Shown here: positions 32,821 through 42,219 of the stretch, one piece after another
Layout: every line of letters begins with the position of its first letter
Numbering within the stretch: the first letter of the stretch is position 1
Origin: JAAYJT01 sp037446395
GTDB lineage: Bacteria; Bacteroidota; Bacteroidia; Bacteroidales; JAAYJT01
DNA: 64,000 nucleotides
Reading direction: 5' to 3'
NCBI GenBank assembly: GCA_037446395.1
Contig: JBBIIP010000009.1
Location: forward strand, 1 to 64,000
Program-made: the position numbers and the translations under genes
The notes under the pieces: model-generated
What the model saw: only the letters and a program-made list of their open reading frames with translations
Database searches by the model: none
Told to the model about the DNA's origin: nothing

Positions 32821-34884
32821 ATGATAACAAAAGAACTAATAAACCCGAAAAGCATTGTCGTTGTTGGCGGATCGAATGACATCAGCAAACCGGGCGGAAA
32901 AGTGTTGAAAAACATTATCCAGGGTGGTTTTCAAGGAAATCTATTTGTTGTAAACCCCAAAGAAACCATTGTTCAGGGCATTGAGTGTTATTCTGAAATT
33001 TTGAACTTACCTTGTGTTGATTTGGCCATTCTCGCCATTGCTGCACGTCATTGTCCGCAGGCTGTCGAAATACTTGCATATCAAAAGAAAACACGGGGAT
33101 TCATTATTCTTTCGGCTGGGTTTAGTGAGGAAAGTCTTGAAGGATCAAGGCTTGAGAGACAAATCGTGGAAATCGTAAACAGTATCGGAGGCGGATTGAT
33201 TGGCCCGAATTGTATTGGAATTTTAACACCGGCACATCATAGTGTTTTCACTTTACCAATACCTAAACTTGAATCAACCGGCATAGACTTTATCTCGGGT
33301 TCAGGTGCAACGGCTTGCTTTATCCTGGAAGCAGCCATTCCGAAAGGATTGGTTTTTTCGAACGTTTTTTCGGTCGGTAATAGCGCCCAGAATGGTGTTG
33401 AAGAAGTGCTCGAATACCTGGATGAATCGTTTGATGCCATAAACGGCAGCCGAATTAAATTGCTTTATATCGAAAACATCAGCCAACCCCAAAAACTCCT
33501 TAAGCATGCGCAAAGCCTCATAGAAAAAGGGTGCCGCATTGCAGCCATCAAAGCAGGTGTTTCAGAAGCAGGAAGCCGCGCTGCCTCATCGCACACGGGA
33601 GCTTTGGCCACTCCCGACTTTGCAGTGGATACCCTTTTTCGAAAAGCAGGGATTGTGCGGTGTTATGGCAGGGAAGAATTGATCGCTGTTGCCTCGGTAT
33701 TCGCACACAAACCCATGGCAGGAAACAACATTGCCATCATCACTCATGCCGGCGGGCCTGCCGTGATGCTCACCGATGCACTTAGCCAAGGTGGCCTGCA
33801 AGTGCCTCCCATTGGGAATGAAGCCGCCAATGAATTGTTGCAGCAGCTTTATCCGGGGTCATCGGCTGCAAATCCGATTGATTTCCTTGCCACCGGCACT
33901 GCTGCGCAATTGGGAGCCATTATGGACTTTATTGATAAGAGGCTCGATGTAATTGATGCGATGGTGGTGATTTTCGGAACGCCTGGTTTAACAAAGATTT
34001 TTGATGTTTATGAGGTGCTCCATCAAAAGATGCTAAGCTGCCGCAAACCCGTTTTCCCAGTGCTTCCGTCAACTCTCACGGCATCTGAAGAAGTGCAGGA
34101 CTTCATATCAAAAGGCCATGTTTATTTTTCGGATGAGGTGGTTTTAGGAATGGCTCTCGCAAGCGTATATTCCACCCGAGCACCAGTTTTGCAGAACACT
34201 GAATTTAATAATGCTAACATCCGATCAATTCAGGAAATTGTCCGGAATGCACCGAATGGATACCTTCCTCCAATAGCAGTGCAGGCTTTGCTGGATGCAG
34301 CTGGTATCCCCAGGGCAAAAGAAATTGTTGTGAGCCAAAGCCAGGAAGCCATAGCTGCAGCCGAAGATATCGGGTTTCCGTTGGCCATGAAAGCAGTGGG
34401 GCCATTGCATAAATCCGAAAAGGGTGGAGTTATTCTGAATGTGAATGATTTGCCTTCGGTAGAAAGAGTTTTTTCGCAATTGATGCAAATCGAAGAAGCT
34501 ACGGCGGTTTTGCTCCAACCCATGCTCAGTGGGCAGGAGTTATTTGCCGGAGTAAAATACGAACCTGGCTATGGCCACATGGTTGTTTGCGGACTGGGGG
34601 GAATATTTATCGAAGTATTACGCGATTTCAGTGCAACGATGGTTCCTGTAAGCAAACAAGAAGCAATTGAAATGATTAAGTCTTTGAAAGGCTATAAACT
34701 TTTTAAAGGAGTTCGAGGTAAGCCAGGCATCAATGAAGACATTTTTGCCGACATCATTGTTCGCCTTTCAGCCTTTGTGGAAGCAGCTCCCCAAATTGCT
34801 GAACTTGATCTTAATCCTCTACTTGGCCTTTCTGACAGGGTAGTTGCAGTGGATGCCCGAATCCATATCCAGAAGCATTCCTGA
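32821..34884 (+). CDS. ADP-forming acyl-CoA synthetase (acetate--CoA ligase, alpha-beta fusion)
   Basis: This 687-residue enzyme is an ADP-forming acyl-CoA synthetase, which makes acid, CoA and ATP conversions by substrate-level phosphorylation. The N-terminal CoA-binding Rossmann domain (IVVVGGSNDISKPGGKV, about 12-28), a succinyl-CoA-ligase-like domain with GLIGPNCIG, the phosphohistidine loop SSHTGALA near residue 258, and a C-terminal ATP-grasp domain (from about 475: IPRAKEIVV, PLAMKAVG, HKSEKGGV, LLQPM) are seen in alpha-beta order. It precedes the fused E1 gene by 132 bp on the same strand, so conversion of acyl-CoA from 2-oxo acids to free acid plus ATP is an attractive inference. Confidence 0.92.
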   Translation: MITKELINPKSIVVVGGSNDISKPGGKVLKNIIQGGFQGNLFVVNPKETIVQGIECYSEILNLPCVDLAILAIAARHCPQAVEILAYQKKTRGFIILSAGFSEESLEGSRLERQIVEIVNSIGGGLIGPNCIGILTPAHHSVFTLPIPKLESTGIDFISGSGATACFILEAAIPKGLVFSNVFSVGNSAQNGVEEVLEYLDESFDAINGSRIKLLYIENISQPQKLLKHAQSLIEKGCRIAAIKAGVSEAGSRAASSHTGALATPDFAVDTLFRKAGIVRCYGREELIAVASVFAHKPMAGNNIAIITHAGGPAVMLTDALSQGGLQVPPIGNEAANELLQQLYPGSSAANPIDFLATGTAAQLGAIMDFIDKRLDVIDAMVVIFGTPGLTKIFDVYEVLHQKMLSCRKPVFPVLPSTLTASEEVQDFISKGHVYFSDEVVLGMALASVYSTRAPVLQNTEFNNANIRSIQEIVRNAPNGYLPPIAVQALLDAAGIPRAKEIVVSQSQEAIAAAEDIGFPLAMKAVGPLHKSEKGGVILNVNDLPSVERVFSQLMQIEEATAVLLQPMLSGQELFAGVKYEPGYGHMVVCGLGGIFIEVLRDFSATMVPVSKQEAIEMIKSLKGYKLFKGVRGKPGINEDIFADIIVRLSAFVEAAPQIAELDLNPLLGLSDRVVAVDARIHIQKHS

Positions 34885-35016
34885 CAAGAATGCACAGAAT
34901 CAATGGACACCATTGTTTGTGATTACTTCGCTGAGGCCAACCTTAAACTTAACTTAATGTAAATTGTTAGAGTATAAATTAATTAGGCTGATTATTTAGA
35001 AATTCGAGTACAATCC

Positions 35017-37443
35017 ATGTCTGTCCAGGAAGCAACTTTTAAGGAATTTCATTTCTTACCCAATCCGGAAGGAATTCTGAACGACTATCGAATTGGCTGG
35101 GAAAGTCGTCATGCAAGCCTGCTCGGACGCAAGGAGGTGTTGAATGGGAAGGCTAAATTCGGAATATTTGGCGATGGCAAAGAGGTTCCGCAGTTGGCCA
35201 TGGCCCGTGCATTCATGAATGGCGACTGGCGATCGGGCTATTACAGGGATCAAACATTTATGCTCGCAACCAACATGACAACCCTCGAAGAGTTTTTTTC
35301 GCAACTCTACGGAGATACAGATCATGAATTTAATCCGGGAAGTGCAGGCCGGATGATGAACAATCATTTCGTAACCCAATCGCTTGACGAACAGGGCAAC
35401 TGGAAAAACCTACTGCTGCAAAAAAACACCAGTGCCGACATCTCACCCACAGCCGGCCAAATGCCCCGATTGCTTGGCCTGGCGCTGGCCTCAAAACTAT
35501 ATCGAGAAAACGAAAACCTAAAGAATAACAAATTTTTTAGCAATTACGGCAATGAGGTTGTTTTTGGCACAATCGGCGATGCGAGCACTAGCGAAGGGCA
35601 TTTTTTTGAAACCATCAACGCCATTGGAGTTTTGAAAGTGCCGGCCATAATCTCCGTTTGGGATGATGGGTGGGGGATTTCAGTACCCAGAGAATATCAA
35701 ACTGCAAAGGGGAGTATTTCTGAAATACTTCGCGGATTTGAACTTGATAGCAATGGCAATGGGTTCAAAATCTATCGGGTAGAAGGCTGGAACTATCCAG
35801 GGTTGGTGAAGGCCTATTATGAAGCCGCCTCCCTGGCACGCCAGCATCACATTCCATCGCTCATCCATGTTAGAGAACTCACTCAGCCACAAGGCCACAG
35901 CACTTCCGGTTCGCACGAACGCTATAAAAGTGCACCAGAACTTGAATGGGAAAAGCAGCATGATTGCCTTAAGAAAATGCGGGAATGGATCCTTGAAGAA
36001 CACCTTGCGATCCCATCAGTGCTTGATCAAATTGAAGCAGAGAGTCTTGAGCGCGTGAAAGAAGCCAGGAAAAAAGCCTGGGACAATTATATGCTGCCGC
36101 AAATAAAAATGCGGGATGATTTCATAAACCTGGTTGACATCACCACATGCAACTGCGCCAAAACAGCCAAGATTGAAAGCATCAAGAAAGACCTCGCAAA
36201 AGTAGCCGAACCCATGCGAAAAGACATTTTTTCTTCTGCCAGAAAAATTCTTCGGCTTATCTGCGATTCGTGCAGCAATCCTGCAAACAGCCTAAGAAAA
36301 AATGTAACAGAATGGTTAGACAAAGGAATGGCCGACAGCCGCCACCGCTACAACTCCCACCTCCACAGCCAATCGGCCTATTCGGCACTGAAGATCAGCA
36401 GAGTGGAGGCCATCTATTCCGAAAAATCGCCCATGGTGCCCGGAAGAGAAATCCTGCAAAGCAACTTTGATCATCTTATGTCTAAGTTTCCGGAGTTGGT
36501 AATCTTTGGCGAGGACGTTGGCAAGATTGGCGGAGTAAATCAGACCTATGAAGGCCTACAGCAAAAATTCAGTATTCACAGGATTTTCGATACCGGTATT
36601 CGCGAAGCCACCATCATCGGGCAGGGCATTGGACTTGCCATGCGCGGTTTCCGGCCTATCGCAGAAATTCAATATTTCGACTACCTGCTTTATGGCCTTC
36701 AGGTAGTCAGCGACGATTTGGCCACACTTCAATATCGTTCGGCAGGAAGGCAGAAAGCACCCATGATCATTACAACCCGTGGTCATCGCCTCGAGGGGAT
36801 ATGGCATGCCGGATCTCCGCTGAGCATGGTTATCAATAGCGTAAGAGGAGTTTATGTGCTGGTTCCCAGAAATATGACACAAGCAGCCGGTTTCTACAAT
36901 ACCATGATGGCATCAGACGAACCTGCAATTATCATCGAACCATTAAATGGCTATCGCTTGCGTGAAAAAAAACCCGACAACCTGCATGACTATCGTGTAG
37001 CACTGGGCGTTACAGAAACGCTGGCTAGCGGCGAAGACATCACCTTGGTAACTTATGGCTCCTGTGTTCGAATTGCACAGGATGCATGTGAACAACTTCA
37101 AAACTTTGGTATTGGCATTGATCTGATAGATGTTCAATCGCTTCTGCCATTTGATCTTGAGCATAACATCGTACGCTCACTCAAAAAAACAAATAAAATC
37201 GTTTTTTTTGATGAGGATGTACCTGGTGGGGCTACCGCCTATATGATGCAAAAAGTGCTTGAAGAACAGGGTGGATTAAAATATCTCGACGCGGAGCCTG
37301 TGACTGTTACAGCACAGTCGCACCGGGCAGCTTACAGCACCGATGGTGATTATTTCTCAAACCCGAATTCCGAAGATGTTTTCGATGCTGTGTATAATCT
37401 AATGCACAATTACAATCCCGAAAAGTATCCAAAGATATTCTGA
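35017..37443 (+). CDS. 2-oxo acid dehydrogenase E1, alpha and beta subunits fused
   Basis: The 808-residue protein joins E1 alpha (about 1-440) and E1 beta (about 475-808) of a thiamine-diphosphate 2-oxo acid dehydrogenase. Alpha has the TPP motif beginning GDASTSEGHFFE and ending at VWDDGWGISVP; beta has FGEDVGKIGGVNQTYEGL, FDTGIREATIIGQGIGLAM and EIQYFDYLLYG. Such fused E1 is common in Bacteroidota and usually called pyruvate or branched-chain (2-oxoisovalerate) type; I cannot decide the substrate. The matching E2 is 3.4 kb downstream, but no E3 is in the window. A linker with HRYNSHLHSQSAYSA lies between the domains. Confidence 0.92.
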   Translation: MSVQEATFKEFHFLPNPEGILNDYRIGWESRHASLLGRKEVLNGKAKFGIFGDGKEVPQLAMARAFMNGDWRSGYYRDQTFMLATNMTTLEEFFSQLYGDTDHEFNPGSAGRMMNNHFVTQSLDEQGNWKNLLLQKNTSADISPTAGQMPRLLGLALASKLYRENENLKNNKFFSNYGNEVVFGTIGDASTSEGHFFETINAIGVLKVPAIISVWDDGWGISVPREYQTAKGSISEILRGFELDSNGNGFKIYRVEGWNYPGLVKAYYEAASLARQHHIPSLIHVRELTQPQGHSTSGSHERYKSAPELEWEKQHDCLKKMREWILEEHLAIPSVLDQIEAESLERVKEARKKAWDNYMLPQIKMRDDFINLVDITTCNCAKTAKIESIKKDLAKVAEPMRKDIFSSARKILRLICDSCSNPANSLRKNVTEWLDKGMADSRHRYNSHLHSQSAYSALKISRVEAIYSEKSPMVPGREILQSNFDHLMSKFPELVIFGEDVGKIGGVNQTYEGLQQKFSIHRIFDTGIREATIIGQGIGLAMRGFRPIAEIQYFDYLLYGLQVVSDDLATLQYRSAGRQKAPMIITTRGHRLEGIWHAGSPLSMVINSVRGVYVLVPRNMTQAAGFYNTMMASDEPAIIIEPLNGYRLREKKPDNLHDYRVALGVTETLASGEDITLVTYGSCVRIAQDACEQLQNFGIGIDLIDVQSLLPFDLEHNIVRSLKKTNKIVFFDEDVPGGATAYMMQKVLEEQGGLKYLDAEPVTVTAQSHRAAYSTDGDYFSNPNSEDVFDAVYNLMHNYNPEKYPKIF

Positions 37444-37616
37444 TTTTTATATTTTTGCCGTCCTGAAAGTTTTGCACAAAAATTGTAAGACGAGTAATCA
37501 TTAAAAACCAAAATAATCAACACCTAACATAAATCTTGATATTTCCAACGCTCGAATTTCATTCCTTAAGCCTGAACCTATAACCATTAACTTTTAAAAT
37601 CAAAACCTTCAAAAAA

Positions 37617-38588
37617 ATGAAACGATCAAAATTTTTTGTTTTCATTCTTGCCATAGCATTTCTATCAATTGGTTTGTCACTCAATGCACAAACCATGGAT
37701 CAGGTGGTCGAAAAATATAACACGGCTGTGCAGCTGATTAATACTGATGCAGCCGGGGCTTTAAAGAATTTTGAAGAGGTTATTAAATTAGCTCCTGTGG
37801 TTGGCGATGAAGCAGAACAACTTAAAGTGATGTCGGAGAGTCAGATCCCTGGTTTATACTTCAAGCTCGCTGGCGATTTCTTCAAAGAAAAAAAGAATGA
37901 CCAAGCCATTGATTTTTTCGGCAAGAGCATAGCTGCCGGGGAACAATATAACGATGCGGCCACGGTTGCAAGAGCCAAAGACATATTAGGCAAAATATAT
38001 TTTTCTCAAGGCAATACACATTACCGTGCCAGTGAAAACGACAAAGCCATCAAAGCACTAAACCAGTCATTATCCTTTGAGCCCAACAACGCAAAGGCAT
38101 ATCTGCTTCTGGGACTTACCTATCGCAAGACAGAAGATCTGGGCAATATGACCACCAGCATGGATCAAGCCATTGCCCAGGCAAGAAAAAGCAATGATGA
38201 GCAAACCATAGCCACCTGCGAAAAGAGCATGCGCGACTACCTGGCAGTTAGGGCGAACCGTCTTCTGCAGGGAAATAAAAACAACGATGCAATTGAGATG
38301 CTCGAGAATGCAATCAAATATGGTGATGACGCTCAAACCTACTATTTATTGACACTTGCACAAAACAAGCTCAAACAATACGATAAAGCACTCGAGTCTG
38401 CCCAGAAAGCACTTGCACTCGAAGATGACACCCCGACAGAAAAAGCAAAAATATGGCTTGAGATTGGCAATGCCCATAGGGATAAGGGAAATACAAACGA
38501 GGCTTGCGATGCATATCGCAATGCGGCCGTTGGAAACTATGCCGAACAAGCCAATTATCAAAGACAGCATGTACTCAAGTGTAAATAA
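37617..38588 (+). CDS. exported TPR-repeat protein
   Basis: The 323-residue protein begins with a signal peptide (FFVFILAIAFLSIGLSLNAQ, cleaved near residue 25) and then consists of TPR helices: AGDFFKEKKNDQAIDFFGKS, GNTHYRASENDKAIKALNQS and AYLLLGLTYRKTEDLGNMTT among others, with repeats up to about residue 315. It is probably a periplasmic scaffold; the partner is unknown. It lies between E1 and the GT2 fusion on the same strand, separated by 170-200 bp each side, so it is likely an independent unit. Confidence 0.88.
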   Translation: MKRSKFFVFILAIAFLSIGLSLNAQTMDQVVEKYNTAVQLINTDAAGALKNFEEVIKLAPVVGDEAEQLKVMSESQIPGLYFKLAGDFFKEKKNDQAIDFFGKSIAAGEQYNDAATVARAKDILGKIYFSQGNTHYRASENDKAIKALNQSLSFEPNNAKAYLLLGLTYRKTEDLGNMTTSMDQAIAQARKSNDEQTIATCEKSMRDYLAVRANRLLQGNKNNDAIEMLENAIKYGDDAQTYYLLTLAQNKLKQYDKALESAQKALALEDDTPTEKAKIWLEIGNAHRDKGNTNEACDAYRNAAVGNYAEQANYQRQHVLKCK

Positions 38589-38737
38589 TGATTCCTGCTT
38601 TCATTACCAAAGGCATTTCAAAACATTTCTTGGCTTATTACTTCCTCAATAAAATAGCTTAATTCCGGAACAACAATTTTGGGGATAACTCATTGTGGGA
38701 ACTATTGGGTTCTGCGTTTCAAGCCCAACATTACATT

Positions 38738-38768
38738 CTTGTTCCCATCGTATTTACTTGTATTTTTG
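38738..38768 (+). promoter_or_regulatory. promoter: CTTG, 19 bp, TATTTTTG
   Basis: CTTG at 38738-38741 and TATTTTTG at 38761-38768 have the Bacteroidota 19-bp spacing, 24 bp upstream of the GT2 fusion gene. Confidence 0.6.
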
Positions 38769-38792
38769 TGAGCAAATCACACACCGCTTTTC

Positions 38793-40757
38793 ATGAAGTT
38801 ATCAGTTGTTATTGTTAACTACAACGTAAAGTACTTTCTTGAGCAATGCCTTCATTCGGTTCGAAGGGCCACACAGGGAATCGAGGCAGAAGTGTTTGTA
38901 GTTGACAATAATTCGGTGGATGGTTCCGTGAGAATGCTCTCGGAGAAATTTCCTGAAATCAAATTGATTGTCAATTCCGAGAACAAAGGTTTTTCTAAGG
39001 CCAATAACCAAGCCCTGGTCCTGGCCAAAGGCGAGTTTGTTTTGTTGCTAAATCCGGATACGGTTGTCGAAGACGATACTTTTTCCAAAATAATAAACTT
39101 CATGCACTCCCACCCTGAAGCCGGGGGCCTGGGGGTGAAAATGGTTGACGGTAAGGGCCGTTTTCTTCCGGAATCCAAGCGCGGGCTCCCCACCCCTTCA
39201 GTGGCTTTTTACAAGATATTCGGCCTTTCGAGAATCTTCCCTAAATCGAGGCTTTTCGGACAGTATCACCTGACTTTTCTCGATAAGAACCAAACCCATG
39301 AGGTTGAAATTTTATCTGGTGCTTTTATGCTCCTGCGCCGCAATGCACTCGAAAAAACAGGGCTGCTCGACGAAACTTATTTTATGTATGGCGAAGATAT
39401 AGATCTTTCGTACCGATTAATACAGGCAGGATATAAAAACTATTACTTCCCCGAAGCCCGGATCATACACTACAAAGGCGAAAGCACCAAAAAAAGCAGC
39501 ATAAACTATTTGCTGACGTTTTATTACGCGATGATCATTTTTGCGCGCAAGCATTTTACAAAGAAAAGCGCAAATTTATTGTCGTTCTTAATTCATATTG
39601 CCATATGGCTACGGGCAGGCGTTTCTATTGCATGGCAGTTTATGCGCAAAGCTTTTTTGCCGCTTGCCGACGCAACACTGCTCTACGCAGGTATTTTATT
39701 AATAAAAAATTATTGGGAGGAAAATTTTATTTACCTCTACGGAGGGCAATACCCTAAAGCGTTTATGGCGGTTGCTGTGCCAATCTATATTCTTATATGG
39801 CTTCTGGCGACATATTTTAGTGGTGGATACGATAAACCTGTGCGGTTGATAAAGATCTTGCAAGGCCTGTTTTTTGGCACCGTAACAATACTTGTGTTCT
39901 ATGCCCTGCTCAGCGAGGCATACCGCTTTTCTCGCGCCCTTATCATCCTCGGAGCCGTTTGGGGTTTGGTGGCCATGGTCGGGCTGAGGCTATTGCTGCA
40001 TCTTACTAAAGCAAGAGAATTCAGGCTGGGTTCGACCGAAAACAAGCGCTATCTCGTGGTCGGCGATTTGGCGGAAGCCAGCAGGGTTGCAGACTTGATG
40101 CGCAAAACAGAGCTCAACCCGAGTTTTATCGGACTTATCAGCACCGGCGATAAATCTGCAAACGGCGATGGCTATATCGGAAGCCTGAGCCAGATTTATG
40201 ATATTATCCCTATCTACGAAATTAACGAAGTGATTTTTTGTGCAAAAGACCTGCCGGCCCGCCAAATTATTGATTTGATGTCGGATTTGAGTGCTCAGCA
40301 GCTCGACTTTAAAATTGCTCCTCCCGAAAGCCTTTCAATCATTGGAAGCAACAGCATAAGTACTTCAGGCGATTTATATATGGTCGAGCTCAATTCGATT
40401 GCCAAAACCAACAACCGCCGAAACAAACGCCTGGTTGATGTCATCGCCTCGATGCTGCTTATATTGATATTTCCGCTTGCAATCTTCGTTGTTAGAAAAC
40501 CTTTGGGCTTTATCAAAAACACACTTGCAGTTTTGTTTGGGTTTAATTCATGGGTAGGTTATTGCCCGGCTCCCGAAGATGAGGCGCTGAAACTTCCGGC
40601 CATAAAGCAAGGCGTGCTTAACCCCACAGATATAATTCCCAAGCATTTGCTGAGTAAAGACGACATTTTCAGGCTCAATATCCTTTATGCCCGAAATTAT
40701 GAAATTGGAAACGATGTAAGAATTATTGTCAAAGGATTTCGTGAAAGCGGCCGGTGA
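38793..40757 (+). CDS. GT2 glycosyltransferase fused to a degenerate sugar-phosphate transferase module
   Basis: Residues 1-250 are a GT-A family 2 glycosyltransferase (LSVVIVNYNVK, VVDNNSVDGS, LLNPDTV at 86-92, MYGEDIDLSYRL). Residues about 265-410 hold four or so transmembrane helices. Residues 415-540 look like the Rossmann CoA-binding-like domain of WbaP/WcaJ-type phosphoglycosyl transferases (KRYLVVGDLAEA). The tail (545-654) starts like a PGT re-entrant helix (KRLVDVIASML) and ends like its C-terminus (SWVGYCPAPEDE), but the catalytic middle with the DE dyad and the KFRSM region is missing, so the transferase part is probably inactive. Whole role inferred: polysaccharide assembly. Confidence 0.8.
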   Translation: MKLSVVIVNYNVKYFLEQCLHSVRRATQGIEAEVFVVDNNSVDGSVRMLSEKFPEIKLIVNSENKGFSKANNQALVLAKGEFVLLLNPDTVVEDDTFSKIINFMHSHPEAGGLGVKMVDGKGRFLPESKRGLPTPSVAFYKIFGLSRIFPKSRLFGQYHLTFLDKNQTHEVEILSGAFMLLRRNALEKTGLLDETYFMYGEDIDLSYRLIQAGYKNYYFPEARIIHYKGESTKKSSINYLLTFYYAMIIFARKHFTKKSANLLSFLIHIAIWLRAGVSIAWQFMRKAFLPLADATLLYAGILLIKNYWEENFIYLYGGQYPKAFMAVAVPIYILIWLLATYFSGGYDKPVRLIKILQGLFFGTVTILVFYALLSEAYRFSRALIILGAVWGLVAMVGLRLLLHLTKAREFRLGSTENKRYLVVGDLAEASRVADLMRKTELNPSFIGLISTGDKSANGDGYIGSLSQIYDIIPIYEINEVIFCAKDLPARQIIDLMSDLSAQQLDFKIAPPESLSIIGSNSISTSGDLYMVELNSIAKTNNRRNKRLVDVIASMLLILIFPLAIFVVRKPLGFIKNTLAVLFGFNSWVGYCPAPEDEALKLPAIKQGVLNPTDIIPKHLLSKDDIFRLNILYARNYEIGNDVRIIVKGFRESGR

Positions 40758-40854
40758 CGGTATCTGGCAATCATGTTACTGGGGAGGCATAGATAAACAT
40801 TTATGCTCATTCTTTGTTAGATATTAAAATCTCCTGATCTAAAGAACCCTGCAT

Positions 40855-42156
40855 ATGGCACTGTTTGAAATCGTAATGCCCAAGTTGGGCGAAAGTATTA
40901 TTGAAGCAACCATCATTCGGTGGCTGAAAAAAGAAGGCGACACCATCACCGAAGACGAACCGATCGTTGAAATAGCAACCGATAAAGTTGATTCAGAAAT
41001 TCCGTCGCCTGTGGCCGGCGTACTGAAAAAATTATTTTTTCACGAAAACGACATCGTGGCCGTTGGTCAGGTGATTGCTGTGGTTGAAATGGGTGGCAGT
41101 ATTTCTGCTGAAGCAGAAGAAATTCAGCCCTCGGCTTCATTGACTCCAGATGCTGCCGTTGGTCCATCACTGAATGTTCAACCTCAACAGGAAACAGTTA
41201 AACAAACGACACGTTTTTATTCGCCACTCGTAAAAAGCATTGCAAAGGAGGAAAACCTAAGCCTTGAAACATTAGAAAAGATCAAAGGAACTGGTAAAGG
41301 CGGACGGCTAACCAAAACCGATCTTCTTGAATACCTGAAGCATGCGGCCGCACAACCGGCCATTGAGCCAGCATCTCAGAAACCCACGCAGATATCTCGG
41401 CCCTTGATGGCACAAAAAACAAGCCCATACGCTGCAACAGCCATGGCTGGAGATGAAATCATCGAGATGGACCGCATGCGCAAGCTCATTGCCGATCATA
41501 TGGTTGGTTCAGTTCACACATCGCCGCATGTAGCCTCTTTCATCGAGGTGGATGTAACAAACCTTGTACGTTGGAGAGACCGGATCAAGGATTCGTTTGC
41601 AAAGCGGGAGGGCGAAAAGATCACCTTTACTCCGGTTTTTGTCGAAGCTGCCGCGCAGGCGCTTAAAGAGTTTCCGAATGTCAACGCGTCAGTCGAAGGG
41701 TACAATATCATCAGGCGAAGAAATATAAACATAGGAATGGCTGCCGCACTGCCTAACGGCAACCTGATTGTTCCGGTTATAAAAAATGCCGACCAAAAAA
41801 ACCTGCTCGGCCTGGCTAAAGAAGTCAACCGGCTTGCAAACAATGCCCGCACAAACAAATTGGAGCCCGACGACATTGCCGGAGGCACTTTCACCATCAC
41901 CAACTTTGGAACTTTTGGCAGTCTTACAGGCACCCCGATTATCAATCAGCCTCAAGTAGCAATATTGGGAATTGGAGTCATAAAAAAGAAACCGGTTGTT
42001 ATAGAAACAGAGGCCGGTGATATGATTGCCATCAGGCACATGATGATTTTATCTCTTTCATACGACCATCGTATTGTTGATGGTGCGCTCGGAGGCATGT
42101 TTATCAAACGCATGGCCGAACTGCTCGAAAAATTTGATTCCTTGCGGGCACTTTAA
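40855..42156 (+). CDS. 2-oxo acid dehydrogenase E2, dihydrolipoyl acyltransferase
   Basis: The 433-residue E2 has one lipoyl domain (residues 1-80; lipoyl lysine K44 in ATDKVDSEI), a hinge rich in Ala/Pro/Gln, a peripheral-subunit-binding domain (about 120-160: YSPLVKSIAKEENLSLETLE) and a catalytic domain with FGSLTGTPIINQPQVAIL and LSYDHRIVDGALGG (His and Asp of the acyltransferase). It should work with the E1 fusion encoded upstream, although the TPR and GT2 genes lie between them. Substrate pyruvate or branched-chain 2-oxo acid undecided. Confidence 0.94.
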   Translation: MALFEIVMPKLGESIIEATIIRWLKKEGDTITEDEPIVEIATDKVDSEIPSPVAGVLKKLFFHENDIVAVGQVIAVVEMGGSISAEAEEIQPSASLTPDAAVGPSLNVQPQQETVKQTTRFYSPLVKSIAKEENLSLETLEKIKGTGKGGRLTKTDLLEYLKHAAAQPAIEPASQKPTQISRPLMAQKTSPYAATAMAGDEIIEMDRMRKLIADHMVGSVHTSPHVASFIEVDVTNLVRWRDRIKDSFAKREGEKITFTPVFVEAAAQALKEFPNVNASVEGYNIIRRRNINIGMAAALPNGNLIVPVIKNADQKNLLGLAKEVNRLANNARTNKLEPDDIAGGTFTITNFGTFGSLTGTPIINQPQVAILGIGVIKKKPVVIETEAGDMIAIRHMMILSLSYDHRIVDGALGGMFIKRMAELLEKFDSLRAL

Positions 42157-42169
42157 TTACTTACATTGC

Positions 42170-42177
42170 TACCTTTG
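42170..42177 (+). promoter_or_regulatory. -7 element TACCTTTG of the exonuclease gene
   Basis: TACCTTTG lies 43 bp upstream of the exonuclease ATG; a -33 box at the right spacing is not clear. Confidence 0.4.
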
Positions 42178-42219
42178 CCCGTAAACAATATTTTAAGTTC
42201 ACCGGACTAAGCCGCGCCA

